Shown here one piece after another: positions 32,425 through 40,043 of a DNA stretch of 64,000 bases (its first letter is position 1; every line of letters starts with the position of its first letter). Source of the DNA: Burkholderia oklahomensis C6786 (GTDB lineage Bacteria; Pseudomonadota; Gammaproteobacteria; Burkholderiales; Burkholderiaceae); contig NZ_CP009555.1 in the NCBI RefSeq assembly GCF_000959365.1, positions 3,596,001-3,660,000 on the forward strand, written 5' to 3'. A model generated the notes under the pieces. It saw only the letters and a list, made by a program, of their open reading frames with translations, ran no database searches and was not told the DNA's origin. The position numbers and the translations under genes were made by a program.

Positions 32425-33609
32425 ATGCAACGCGAAGTAGTGGTGGTAAGCGGTGTGCGCACCGCGATCGGCGATTTCGGCGGCAGCCTGAAGGATTTCG
32501 CGCCGACCGAGCTCGGCGCGCGGGTCGTGCGCGAGGTGCTCGCGCGCGCGCAGGTGTCGGGCGACGAAGTCGGCCACGTCGTGTTCGGCAACGTCGTGCA
32601 CACGGAACCGAAGGACATGTACCTCGCGCGCGTCGCGGCGATCGACGGCGGCGTCGCGCAGCACGCGCCCGCGCTGACGCTGAACCGTCTGTGCGGCTCG
32701 GGGCTGCAGGCGATCGTGTCAGCCGCGCAGAGCGTGCTGCTCGGCGACGCGGACATCGCGGTCGCGGGCGGCGCGGAAAACATGAGCCGCGCGCCTTATT
32801 CGATGCCCGCCGCGCGCTTCGGTCAGCGGATGGGCGACGCACGCCTCGTCGACATGATGATCGGCGCGCTCAACGACCCGTTCCAGTCGATCCACATGGG
32901 CGTGACGGCCGAGAACGTCGCCGCGAAGTACGGGATCACGCGCGAAGCGCAGGACGCGCTCGCGCTCGAATCGCATCGGCGCGCGTCGCACGCGACGAAG
33001 TCCGGCTACTTCAAGGAGCAGATCCTGCCGATCGAGATCGCGTCGAGGAAGGGCACGGTCGTGTTCGACGCCGACGAGCACGTGCGCCACGACGCATCGC
33101 CCGACGACTTCTCGAAGCTCAAAGCGGTGTTCGTCAAGGAGAACGGCACGGTGACGGCGGGCAACGCATCGGGCATCAACGATGCCGCCGCCGCGGTCGT
33201 GCTGATGGAGCGCGGCGCGGCCGAGAAGCGCGGCGCGAAGCCGCTCGCGCGCCTCGTTTCGTATGCGCATGCGGGCGTCGATCCGGCGTACATGGGCATC
33301 GGCCCCGTGCCCGCGACGCGCAAGGCGCTCGAGCGCGCGGGAATCACGGTCGCCGATCTCGACGTGATCGAGGCGAACGAAGCGTTCGCCGCGCAGGCGT
33401 GCGCGGTGGCGAACGAGCTCGGCTTCGATCCGGCGAAGGTCAACCCGAACGGCTCGGGCATCTCGCTCGGCCATCCGATCGGTGCGACGGGCGCGCTCAT
33501 CACCGTGAAGGCGCTGTACGAACTGCAGCGTATCGGCGGGCGCTACGCGCTCGTGACGATGTGCATCGGCGGCGGGCAGGGCATCGCCGCGGTGTTCGAG
33601 CGTCTGTGA
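32425..33609 (+). CDS. bktB: Beta-ketothiolase BktB
   Basis: The 394-residue thiolase has Cys90 (NRLCGSG), GHPIGATGA and CIGGGQG. It resembles BktB of Cupriavidus, which condenses acetyl-CoA with propionyl-CoA or longer acyl-CoA for copolymer synthesis; this assignment leans on the N-terminus (MQREVVVVSGVRTAIGDFGGSL) and the nearby PHA genes. The ATG at 32425 follows AGGGAGG, which decides the start. Confidence 0.88.
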   Translation: MQREVVVVSGVRTAIGDFGGSLKDFAPTELGARVVREVLARAQVSGDEVGHVVFGNVVHTEPKDMYLARVAAIDGGVAQHAPALTLNRLCGSGLQAIVSAAQSVLLGDADIAVAGGAENMSRAPYSMPAARFGQRMGDARLVDMMIGALNDPFQSIHMGVTAENVAAKYGITREAQDALALESHRRASHATKSGYFKEQILPIEIASRKGTVVFDADEHVRHDASPDDFSKLKAVFVKENGTVTAGNASGINDAAAAVVLMERGAAEKRGAKPLARLVSYAHAGVDPAYMGIGPVPATRKALERAGITVADLDVIEANEAFAAQACAVANELGFDPAKVNPNGSGISLGHPIGATGALITVKALYELQRIGGRYALVTMCIGGGQGIAAVFERL

Positions 33610-33625
33610 CGAGAGGGCCGCGCTG

Positions 33626-34231
33626 TTGAAGCTGATCATCGGAATCCGCGGCGCGGCGCTCGCCGTCGCGCTCGCAACGGCGGCGGGGCTCGCGTTCGCG
33701 CAGTCTCAACCTCAGCCTGCGGCCGCTTCGGACGGCGCATCGGGCGCGGCGCCTGCCGCGGCGATGCCGGCGGACGTGCCGTCGCTCGCCGCGCCGCTCA
33801 AGCCGAATCCGGCGTATGCGCGGTTGCCGCGCTATGAGGGGACGCTCGGCGGCCGGCCGGTGGTCGTGCGCCTCGGGCCGAAGACGGACGAGCCGGGCGT
33901 GCACGGCGAATGCCAGTATCTCGACACGGGCGCCGTCGTCCTGCTCGCGGGCGACCGCGACGGCGACACGCTCGAGATCGAGGAATCGGACGACGGCACG
34001 AACATCACGGGCGTGTGGATTGGCCGCTTCGACGCGTCGGGCGGCTTGTCGGCCGACCGGATGAACGCGGACCAATCGGATCCGCTGCCCGTCGTGCTGC
34101 ATCCGGCGAGCGGCGCGTCCGCGCCGCAACATGCGGCGGCCGGGCAGCCGGCGTCGGCCGGCGCAGCGGCGCCAGCGGGCGCTCAGGGGCGGTCCGTCGG
34201 CGGCGTGAGCAACCTGAAGACCGCCGAGTAG
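33626..34231 (+). CDS. Exported protein of unknown function
   Basis: The 201-residue product has a signal peptide (about residues 1-25, core GAALAVALATAAGLAFA) starting at TTG 33626. An Ala/Pro-rich spacer follows, then a compact domain (about 55-155, LGGRPVVVRLGPK ... LEIEESDDGTNITGVWIG) and an Ala-rich tail. The domain is not recognised. It begins 16 bases after bktB and ends before a strong terminator, so it may be the last gene of that transcript. Confidence 0.7.
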   Translation: MKLIIGIRGAALAVALATAAGLAFAQSQPQPAAASDGASGAAPAAAMPADVPSLAAPLKPNPAYARLPRYEGTLGGRPVVVRLGPKTDEPGVHGECQYLDTGAVVLLAGDRDGDTLEIEESDDGTNITGVWIGRFDASGGLSADRMNADQSDPLPVVLHPASGASAPQHAAAGQPASAGAAAPAGAQGRSVGGVSNLKTAE

Positions 34232-34343
34232 CGCGGCCGGCCGGCGCGGCGGTCGATTTCGGCTGCTCGTCGGTTCGGTCTCGGCGGGCGACGTGTTCGC
34301 CGACACGGTCGCGGCCGCGCCGATTGTACCGGGCCAAACGCAT

Positions 34344-34378
34344 GGAATCCGGCTAAGCTAGCCGGATTCCAATTTTTT
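34344..34378 (+). terminator. Rho-independent terminator
   Basis: A 12-bp stem (GGAATCCGGCTA / TAGCCGGATTCC) with a 3-base loop is followed by AATTTTTTC. It ends the bktB transcript and insulates metC, whose ATG is 32 bases further on. Confidence 0.9.
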
Positions 34379-34409
34379 CGGGCTCGTTCTGTATCGAGCC
34401 TTCCCAGTC

Positions 34410-35594
34410 ATGACCGCATCCACTTCCAAGCGCGCGCTGCAGACCCGCGTCGTCCAGCCGGACGACCGCATTCCCGCCGGTTTCGAATCGTTCGTCGTGC
34501 CGGTCGCGCGAGCGTCGACGGTCGTGTTTCCCGATCTCGCGACGATGCGCAATCTCGATTGGCGCAAGGACGGCCAGTGGCGCTACGGCCTGCACGCGAC
34601 GCCGACGTCGCTCGCGCTCGCGCAGCGGCTCGCGGAGATCGAAGGCGGCGCGCACGCGCTGCTGCAGCCGTCGGGACTCTCGGCGATCACGAACGTGTAC
34701 TTCGGCCTCGTCAAGGAAGGCGACGACGTGCTGATTCCCGACAACGCGTACGGTCCGAACGGCGACTTCGGCAAATGGCTCGCGAAGGATTTCGGAATCA
34801 CCGTGCGCTTCTACGATCCGATGATCGGCGCGGGAATCGCGGACCTGGTCCAGCCGAACACGCGTCTCATCTGGCTCGAAGCGCCCGGCTCGGTGACGAT
34901 GGAAGTGCCCGACGTGCGGGCGATCACCGCGGTCGCGCAGGCGCGCGGCATCGTCACCGCGATCGACAACACGTATTCGGCGGGCCTTGCGTTCAAGCCG
35001 TTCGCGCACGGCATCGACATCTCGGTGCAGGCGCTGACGAAGTATCAGTCGGGCGGCAGCGACGTGCTGATGGGCGCGACGATCACCGCCGACGACGAAC
35101 TGCACGCGAAGCTGAAGCTCGCGCGGATGCGGCTCGGGATCGGCGTGTCGGTCGATGACTGCTCGCTCGTGCTGCGCGGCCTGCCGAGCATGCAGGCGCG
35201 CTTCGACGCGCACAGCAAGAGCGCGCTGTCGCTCGCACGCTGGCTGAAGACGCGCCCGGAGATCGCGACGGTCCTGCATCCGCAACTGCCGGATTGTCCG
35301 GGCCACGACGCGTTCATGCGCGACTTCACGGGCGCGGGCGGCCTGTTCTCGGTCGTGTTCGACGAACGCTTCAGCGCCGGGCAGGTCGATCGCTTCGTCG
35401 AGGCGCTCGAGCTGTTCGCGATCGGCTGGAGCTGGGGCGGCGCGTGCAGTCTCGCGATGCCGTACGACGTGCAATCGATGCGCACGACCGCCTGGCCGCA
35501 TCGCGGCACGCTGGTGCGCTTCTACGTCGGCCTCGAAGACGAAGCCGATCTGTGCGCGGATATCGAGCGCGCGCTTGCCGCGGCGCTCGCGTAA
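34410..35594 (+). CDS. metC: Cystathionine beta-lyase (PLP-dependent)
   Basis: The 394-residue Cys/Met-metabolism PLP enzyme has the cofactor lysine at Lys211 (ALTKYQSGGSD) and the SRVANPT-equivalent region replaced by the MetC-type YGLHATPTSLALAQRLA. MetC splits cystathionine to homocysteine, pyruvate and ammonia. Related lyases of this fold are hard to tell apart by eye, but the N-terminus and length fit MetC. It is convergent with serB. Confidence 0.9.
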   Translation: MTASTSKRALQTRVVQPDDRIPAGFESFVVPVARASTVVFPDLATMRNLDWRKDGQWRYGLHATPTSLALAQRLAEIEGGAHALLQPSGLSAITNVYFGLVKEGDDVLIPDNAYGPNGDFGKWLAKDFGITVRFYDPMIGAGIADLVQPNTRLIWLEAPGSVTMEVPDVRAITAVAQARGIVTAIDNTYSAGLAFKPFAHGIDISVQALTKYQSGGSDVLMGATITADDELHAKLKLARMRLGIGVSVDDCSLVLRGLPSMQARFDAHSKSALSLARWLKTRPEIATVLHPQLPDCPGHDAFMRDFTGAGGLFSVVFDERFSAGQVDRFVEALELFAIGWSWGGACSLAMPYDVQSMRTTAWPHRGTLVRFYVGLEDEADLCADIERALAAALA

Positions 35595-35698
35595 CACGCG
35601 AGAGCGGCGCAGGCGGTTCGGCGAAGCGTCGCGTGCGACGTCGCACGGCGCTTGCCGCAGTGGCTCGCGTGCGGCTGCGCTTCTGCATGGCGAAATGC

Positions 35699-35737
35699 AA
35701 AAACGGCGCCGCGGGCCTTCGCCCGCGCGCCGTTTTC
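35699..35737. terminator. Bidirectional terminator between metC and serB
   Basis: AAAACGGCG...CGCCGTTTT with an inner GCGGGC / GCCCGC stem and a CTTC loop. The A and T flanks let it serve both strands. Confidence 0.85.
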
Positions 35738-35817
35738 GTTCGAGGGACGCTGCGTGCAGCGACGGCGCCCGCGCAGCATTCCGGTCTGGAACAGCCGCGG
35801 CTTCAGAACGGCCGCAT

Positions 35818-36663
35818 TCAGAACAGCCGCAGCAAGCCGTCGAGGCCGACGTGATCGAACGCGGCGCTCGCCGCGCTGCGCACGACCGGCTTCGCGCGAA
35901 ACGCGATCGAGAAGCCGCCCGTGGCCATCATCTTCAAGTCGTTCGACCCGTCGCCGAGGATGATCGCGCGCGCCGGCTCGATGTCGAGCGCGGCGCAGGT
36001 CTCGCGCACCGCGCGCGCCTTCACGTCCGCGTTGACGATCTCGCCGGCGACCTTGCCCGTCAGCTTGCCGTCGACGATCTCGAGCGTGTTCGAGTACGCG
36101 TAGTCGAGGCCGAGCCGCGCCTTCAGCCGCTCGGTGAAGAAAGTGAAGCCGCCCGATACGAGAAGCGTCTTCAGGCCCGCCGCCTTCACGCCGGCGAGCA
36201 TCGATTCGGCGCCCGGCGACAGTTGCAGCCGCTCGTCGTAGACGCGCTCGAGCGCGCTCGCGTCGAGGCCGGCCAGCAGCGCGACGCGGCGCGTCAGGCT
36301 CTCGTTGAAATCCTTGATCTCGCCGCGCATCGCCGCCTCGGTGATCGCCGAGACTTCGGCTTTCAGGCCGCAGAAGTCGGCGATTTCGTCGATGCACTCG
36401 ATCGTGATCAGCGTCGAATCCATGTCCATCGCGACGAGGCCGAAGTCGGCGAGCTTCCGGGTTGCGTCGACGAACGCGTAGTCGAGCGCATGCGCGCCGC
36501 AGTACGCGTCGACGTCGGCGCGCTGCGCCGGGTCCGCGCCTTCGATGCGGATCGCCCGCGCATCGAGCGGAACGACGCGCTTGCCGCGCGCGAGCGCGGC
36601 GAGCGGCCGGTGATGCGCATCGGACAGCGGCGCGGTGCTTTGGATGACGAGATTCGTGGTCAT
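35818..36663 (-). CDS. serB: Phosphoserine phosphatase SerB
   Basis: The 281-residue HAD-family phosphatase catalyses the last step of serine synthesis. The nucleophile motif DMDSTLI has Asp80 and Asp82; motif II is LLVSGGFTFF and motif III/IV is LGDGSNDLKMM. An N-terminal ACT-like region precedes the HAD domain, as in SerB of this group. Its upstream region carries a long 7-bp tandem repeat about 180 bases from the start codon. Confidence 0.95.
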   Translation of the reverse strand: MTTNLVIQSTAPLSDAHHRPLAALARGKRVVPLDARAIRIEGADPAQRADVDAYCGAHALDYAFVDATRKLADFGLVAMDMDSTLITIECIDEIADFCGLKAEVSAITEAAMRGEIKDFNESLTRRVALLAGLDASALERVYDERLQLSPGAESMLAGVKAAGLKTLLVSGGFTFFTERLKARLGLDYAYSNTLEIVDGKLTGKVAGEIVNADVKARAVRETCAALDIEPARAIILGDGSNDLKMMATGGFSIAFRAKPVVRSAASAAFDHVGLDGLLRLF

Positions 36664-36840
36664 GGATGGGTCACGGTGGAGCGGATGACGGGGGCCGACG
36701 AGGTGAGTTCGGCGAACCCGTCATTGTAGCCGGTCGCGGCGGGGGCACCGGCCAACGGGCGGTAGGGGGATGTCTCGGTCGCCGAGGGATGGCTGGCGGC
36801 GAATGGCTCGGCGGCGGACGTCGCTCTTCGGGCGTCGGGT

Positions 36841-36955
36841 CGGCTCTCGGCTCTCGGCTCTCGGCTCTCGGCTCTCGGCTCTCGGCTCTCGGCTCTCGGC
36901 TCTCGGCTCTCGGCTCTCGGCTCTCGGCTCTCGGCTCTCGGCTCTCGGCTCTCGG
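36841..36955. repeat. 7-bp tandem repeat, about 16 copies (candidate VNTR)
   Basis: The unit CGGCTCT is repeated without error for 115 bases (16 full units plus a partial CGG). Perfect homogeneity suggests active slippage. It lies 178 bases upstream of the serB start codon and is not in a real gene. Confidence 0.97.
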
Positions 36956-37135
36956 TCGGACAGCGTCCGATGCTCGGCGTTCGCGGTCGAGGCGGCGCGA
37001 CGGCGCAAGCGATCCGGCGCAAAAGCACGTGAAAGATCGAGGTGTTGCGCGCACGACCTTGGCACGCTCGCGCGCAACTCGTATGCGTGTTCCGACGGCG
37101 GGCGCGGCCGTGACATGCGCGTGATTCATCGCGCA

Positions 37136-37201
37136 CGACATGCAAACGACATGCAAACGACATGTAAACGACAAGCTAGCGACAAGCGAGCGACAAGCGA
37201 G
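37136..37201. repeat. 11-bp imperfect tandem repeat, six copies
   Basis: Units are CGACATGCAAA (twice), CGACATGTAAA, CGACAAGCTAG and CGACAAGCGAG (twice), each 11 bases; a seventh decayed unit follows at 37202-37212. Confidence 0.9.
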
Positions 37202-37455
37202 CGAAACGAACGCCACGCGACAGGCCGCGACGTCGCGTCGCGCGAGCGTCGGCGCGCATGCGCCTGGTGCGCCGATACGCGGATCGCAGGCGCGCGAGCG
37301 TGCGTCGCGCATACTTGACGCACGTCGTGCAAGCACGGGTAACACCCGATGCGCGGCAAGCGCCACGCGTGCCGCTTCGCGTTAGACTGGCACTGCGTCA
37401 TGCATCGATAACCCGGCGATTCGCGCAGTTCGTCGCCATAAAAGGAGAGGTCCGC

Positions 37456-38001
37456 ATGAGTCAACGCATTCTGTCGCCGCTCGCCGCGTCGTGCGCCGTC
37501 GCGACGCTGCTCTCGGCTTTTGCCGCACATGCGGCGCCGCCCATCAACGCGAGCGTGCTCGGCGGCAACGACGGCCAGCTTCAATACACGGTCAAGGTCG
37601 ACTCGAAGCAGTTCGGTTCGATGCAGGAGACGCGCAAGATCCGCTCTGGCGAAACCGACGACTTCAACTGGAAGTCGGTGCCGCCGTCGGGCGCCGTGCC
37701 GATGCCCGACGCCTGCCCGAACGCCGACATGCTGCCGCGCGACGCGAACGGCGCGATGGTCCGGCAGACGCAGGTTCGGCTCGCGCCGTCCGTCGACAGC
37801 AAGGGCAGGGCGAACGTGCAACTGAGCTTCCAGGCGAGCGCGCCGAACGGCACGAAGAAGGTGGCGGCGGGCGGCAAGACGTTGCAATGCCCGAACGTGG
37901 TGTCGGTGAGCCAGGTCAAGTGGCTGTCGATATCGACCGGCGGCTCGAAGTCGATCACGATGCGCGACGGCTCGAAGGTCACGGTGTCGATCAAGCGGTA
38001 A
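37456..38001 (+). CDS. Exported protein of unknown function
   Basis: The 181-residue protein has a signal peptide cleaved near residue 27 (FAAHAA-PP). The mature part is a Ser/Lys-rich, probably beta-rich domain with two cysteines (near residues 94 and 145) that could pair. An excellent AAAGGAGAGG ribosome-binding site lies just before ATG 37456 and decides the start. No family recognised; periplasmic or secreted location is inferred from the signal peptide. Confidence 0.78.
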   Translation: MSQRILSPLAASCAVATLLSAFAAHAAPPINASVLGGNDGQLQYTVKVDSKQFGSMQETRKIRSGETDDFNWKSVPPSGAVPMPDACPNADMLPRDANGAMVRQTQVRLAPSVDSKGRANVQLSFQASAPNGTKKVAAGGKTLQCPNVVSVSQVKWLSISTGGSKSITMRDGSKVTVSIKR

Positions 38002-38397
38002 GCTGGGTTGGTTGCGCGGGCGCCGTTCGCGCAGCGTGTGGCGTACGCGCGGCATGCATGGCCGCGCGGCGCGTGCCGGATTTCGATGCGTGCTCGGCGC
38101 ACGCGCTTCGCGTGTGGGGCGCGCGGTGTCGCCGAACTGCACTGGCGACGGGCCGCGCCGATTCGCGCGGGTGGTTGCCGCGCGACGAGACGAGATTCGA
38201 CGATCGTTCGAATCAGCGACAATCGCTGCCGCTACGCCGCTACGCCGCTACGCCGCCAAACCGCGAATGGCAAGGGCGCCGCGAACGGTCAATTCTCCGG
38301 ATCGCCAAACCGCCGGGTCCCCGAACCGCCACGACCCGGCGAATCACCGACTCGTCAAGCCGATACGTCGTCGATCCGCGTCGCGAACAACCGCATC
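38002..38397. other. Intergenic region with a short 8-bp repeat
   Basis: No gene is supported in these 396 bases. GCTACGCC is repeated three times at 38231-38254. The right half is G+C-rich and rich in CCGG-type palindromes; no clear terminator for either converging gene. Confidence 0.55.
38231..38254. repeat. 8-bp tandem repeat, three copies
   Basis: GCTACGCC three times in direct succession, flanked by partial matches (GCTGCC before, GCCAAA after). Confidence 0.85.
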
Positions 38398-39216
38398 TCA
38401 CCCGCCGCTCTTCGCCGCCGCCCGCTCGACGAGCCGCGAAGCGAGAAAGCGGTGTTCGGCGGAGAAGAGCCGCCGATACGTCGACAGCACGGCGCCGACG
38501 GTGCCGAGCGCGGATGCCGCGGCGATCAGGAACATGATGACGATCTGATAGCGGACCGCCTGCAACGGCGACTGCCCGGCGAGCACCTGACCCGTCATCA
38601 TCCCCGGCAGGCTTACGACGCCGACGACGGCCATCTGGTTGAGCGTCGGCAGCATCCCGGCGCGCACGGCCTGCCGCGCCGCATCCTGCGCGGCCTCCCA
38701 GCGTGTCGCGCCGAGCGCGAGCGCCGTCTCGACGCGATCCCGCCGCGCGGTCAGCTCCTCCATCATCCGCTCGATGCCGAGCGACACGCCCGTCAGCGTA
38801 TTGCCGAGGATCATCCCGAGGATCGGGATCGCATATTGCGGCGCGTACCACGGATGGATGCGGATCACGACGAACAGGCCGACCGCCGCGACGAACCAGC
38901 TGCTCGCCCAGATCGACAGGATGCTGTCGACGCGCTGGCCCGCATAGGTGCGCTTGCCGCGCGCGGCGCCCGCGAAGCCGGCGATCAGCGTCATCAGCGC
39001 GACGAGCGGCAGCACGACGTACCAGTGCGGATGGCCGAACACCCAGCCGAGCACGTAGCCGATCGCGAGCAGCTGGACGACGGTGCGCGCGGCGGCCCAC
39101 GCGAGCTTGCGGCCGAGGCCGAGCGACAGCGCGACCGAGATCGCGCCGTTGATCGCGACGAGGGCCGCCGCGATTCCGACGTCGACGAGGCTCAGATCTT
39201 GCAGCGGCGTGTTCAT
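38398..39216 (-). CDS. fetB: FetB-like ABC transporter permease (UPF0014/YbbM)
   Basis: The 272-residue membrane protein has about seven hydrophobic segments and the family features AISVALSLGLGRKLAWAAARTVVQLL and GMMTGQVLAGQSPLQAVRYQI. The E. coli homologues FetA/FetB (YbbL/YbbM) form an ABC exporter linked to iron homeostasis and oxidative stress. The ATG overlaps the stop of the ATPase gene by 4 bases (ATGA at 39213-39216), giving coupled translation. Confidence 0.85.
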   Translation of the reverse strand: MNTPLQDLSLVDVGIAAALVAINGAISVALSLGLGRKLAWAAARTVVQLLAIGYVLGWVFGHPHWYVVLPLVALMTLIAGFAGAARGKRTYAGQRVDSILSIWASSWFVAAVGLFVVIRIHPWYAPQYAIPILGMILGNTLTGVSLGIERMMEELTARRDRVETALALGATRWEAAQDAARQAVRAGMLPTLNQMAVVGVVSLPGMMTGQVLAGQSPLQAVRYQIVIMFLIAAASALGTVGAVLSTYRRLFSAEHRFLASRLVERAAAKSGG

Positions 39217-39908
39217 CGGACCTCCTCCGTCGCGGCGACGCCGAGCACGCCGGCGCGCATCGTCAGGCGCCGCGCGCCGACGCGCGCCGCCTGGGCCGGA
39301 TCGTGCGAAATCCACAGATACGAGCGGGCGCTCGGCGCGGCGTCGAACCATGCGGACACGAGCGCCTCGATTGCGCGGGTCGAATCGGGGTCGAGTGCGG
39401 AAGTGGGCTCGTCGAGCAGGAGCACGTCTGGATCGAGCTGCAGCACGCGCAGCAACGCGGCGATCTGCGCCTCGCCGCCCGACAGCTCGCTCGAGGCCTT
39501 GCGGAGGAAGTCGTCGCCGCGGCCGGCCTGTGCGGCGAGGTGCGCGACGCGGGCGCGATCGAAGCGCGCGTCGCGATAGACGGCGAGCGAATACGGGTAG
39601 CGCAGCAGGTCTTCGACCGTGCCGTCGGCCGTCGCCGGGCGCTGCCGCACGTATGCGACGCTGCGCCGGTAGCGCGGGATCGCCGCGCGCGGGACGCGCT
39701 TGCCGTGCCAGAGCAGCCGGCCGCCGTCGATCGGGTCGAGCAGGGCCAGAACCCGTAAAAACACGCTCTTTCCCGAGCCTGACGGCCCGGTGAGCGCGAT
39801 TCGCTCGCCCGGCGCGAGCGCGAAGTCGGTCGGGGCGAGGAGCGTCCTGCCGCTCGCCGCGTCGCGGCGGGTGATCTGTCGGGTCTCGATCAGGACATCG
39901 GCTGTCAT
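39213..39908 (-). CDS. fetA: FetA-like ABC transporter ATP-binding protein (YbbL)
   Basis: The 231-residue ATPase has Walker A TGPSGSGKS near residue 41, signature SSELSGGEAQIAALLR, Walker [13 protein letters not shown] and a His switch (WISHD). It partners with the FetB-like permease downstream. The start is ATG 39908 (MTADVLIETR). Confidence 0.88.
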   Translation of the reverse strand: MTADVLIETRQITRRDAASGRTLLAPTDFALAPGERIALTGPSGSGKSVFLRVLALLDPIDGGRLLWHGKRVPRAAIPRYRRSVAYVRQRPATADGTVEDLLRYPYSLAVYRDARFDRARVAHLAAQAGRGDDFLRKASSELSGGEAQIAALLRVLQLDPDVLLLDEPTSALDPDSTRAIEALVSAWFDAAPSARSYLWISHDPAQAARVGARRLTMRAGVLGVAATEEVR

Positions 39909-40043
39909 AAATGCAAAAAACGCAAAAAACGGTAAATGGGGGCGGGTAGTGCGGCGTCGTGCGCCATAATAACCGTCAGTGGCAGCGTCGCGCGCGCTGC
40001 GCGGCGCTGCCGGTTCAGGATGCACAATGTGACGGAATCTGGC

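Larger units (their letters stand above)
36664..37455. other. Repeat-rich intergenic region upstream of serB
   Basis: No credible gene is present in these 792 bases. The region contains a 7-bp tandem array (36841-36955) and an 11-bp imperfect array (37136-37201). Open frames across it only translate the repeats. Confidence 0.75.

Noticed and set aside
36841..36955. The regular array as a CRISPR
   Set aside because: Units are 7 bases with no spacers and no cas genes in the window.
36770..37318. Open frames translating the 7-bp array as SRLSALG or SREPRAE repeats
   Set aside because: The repeat length of 7 keeps all frames open; there is no ribosome-binding site or conserved flank, so these are repeat artefacts, not repeat proteins.
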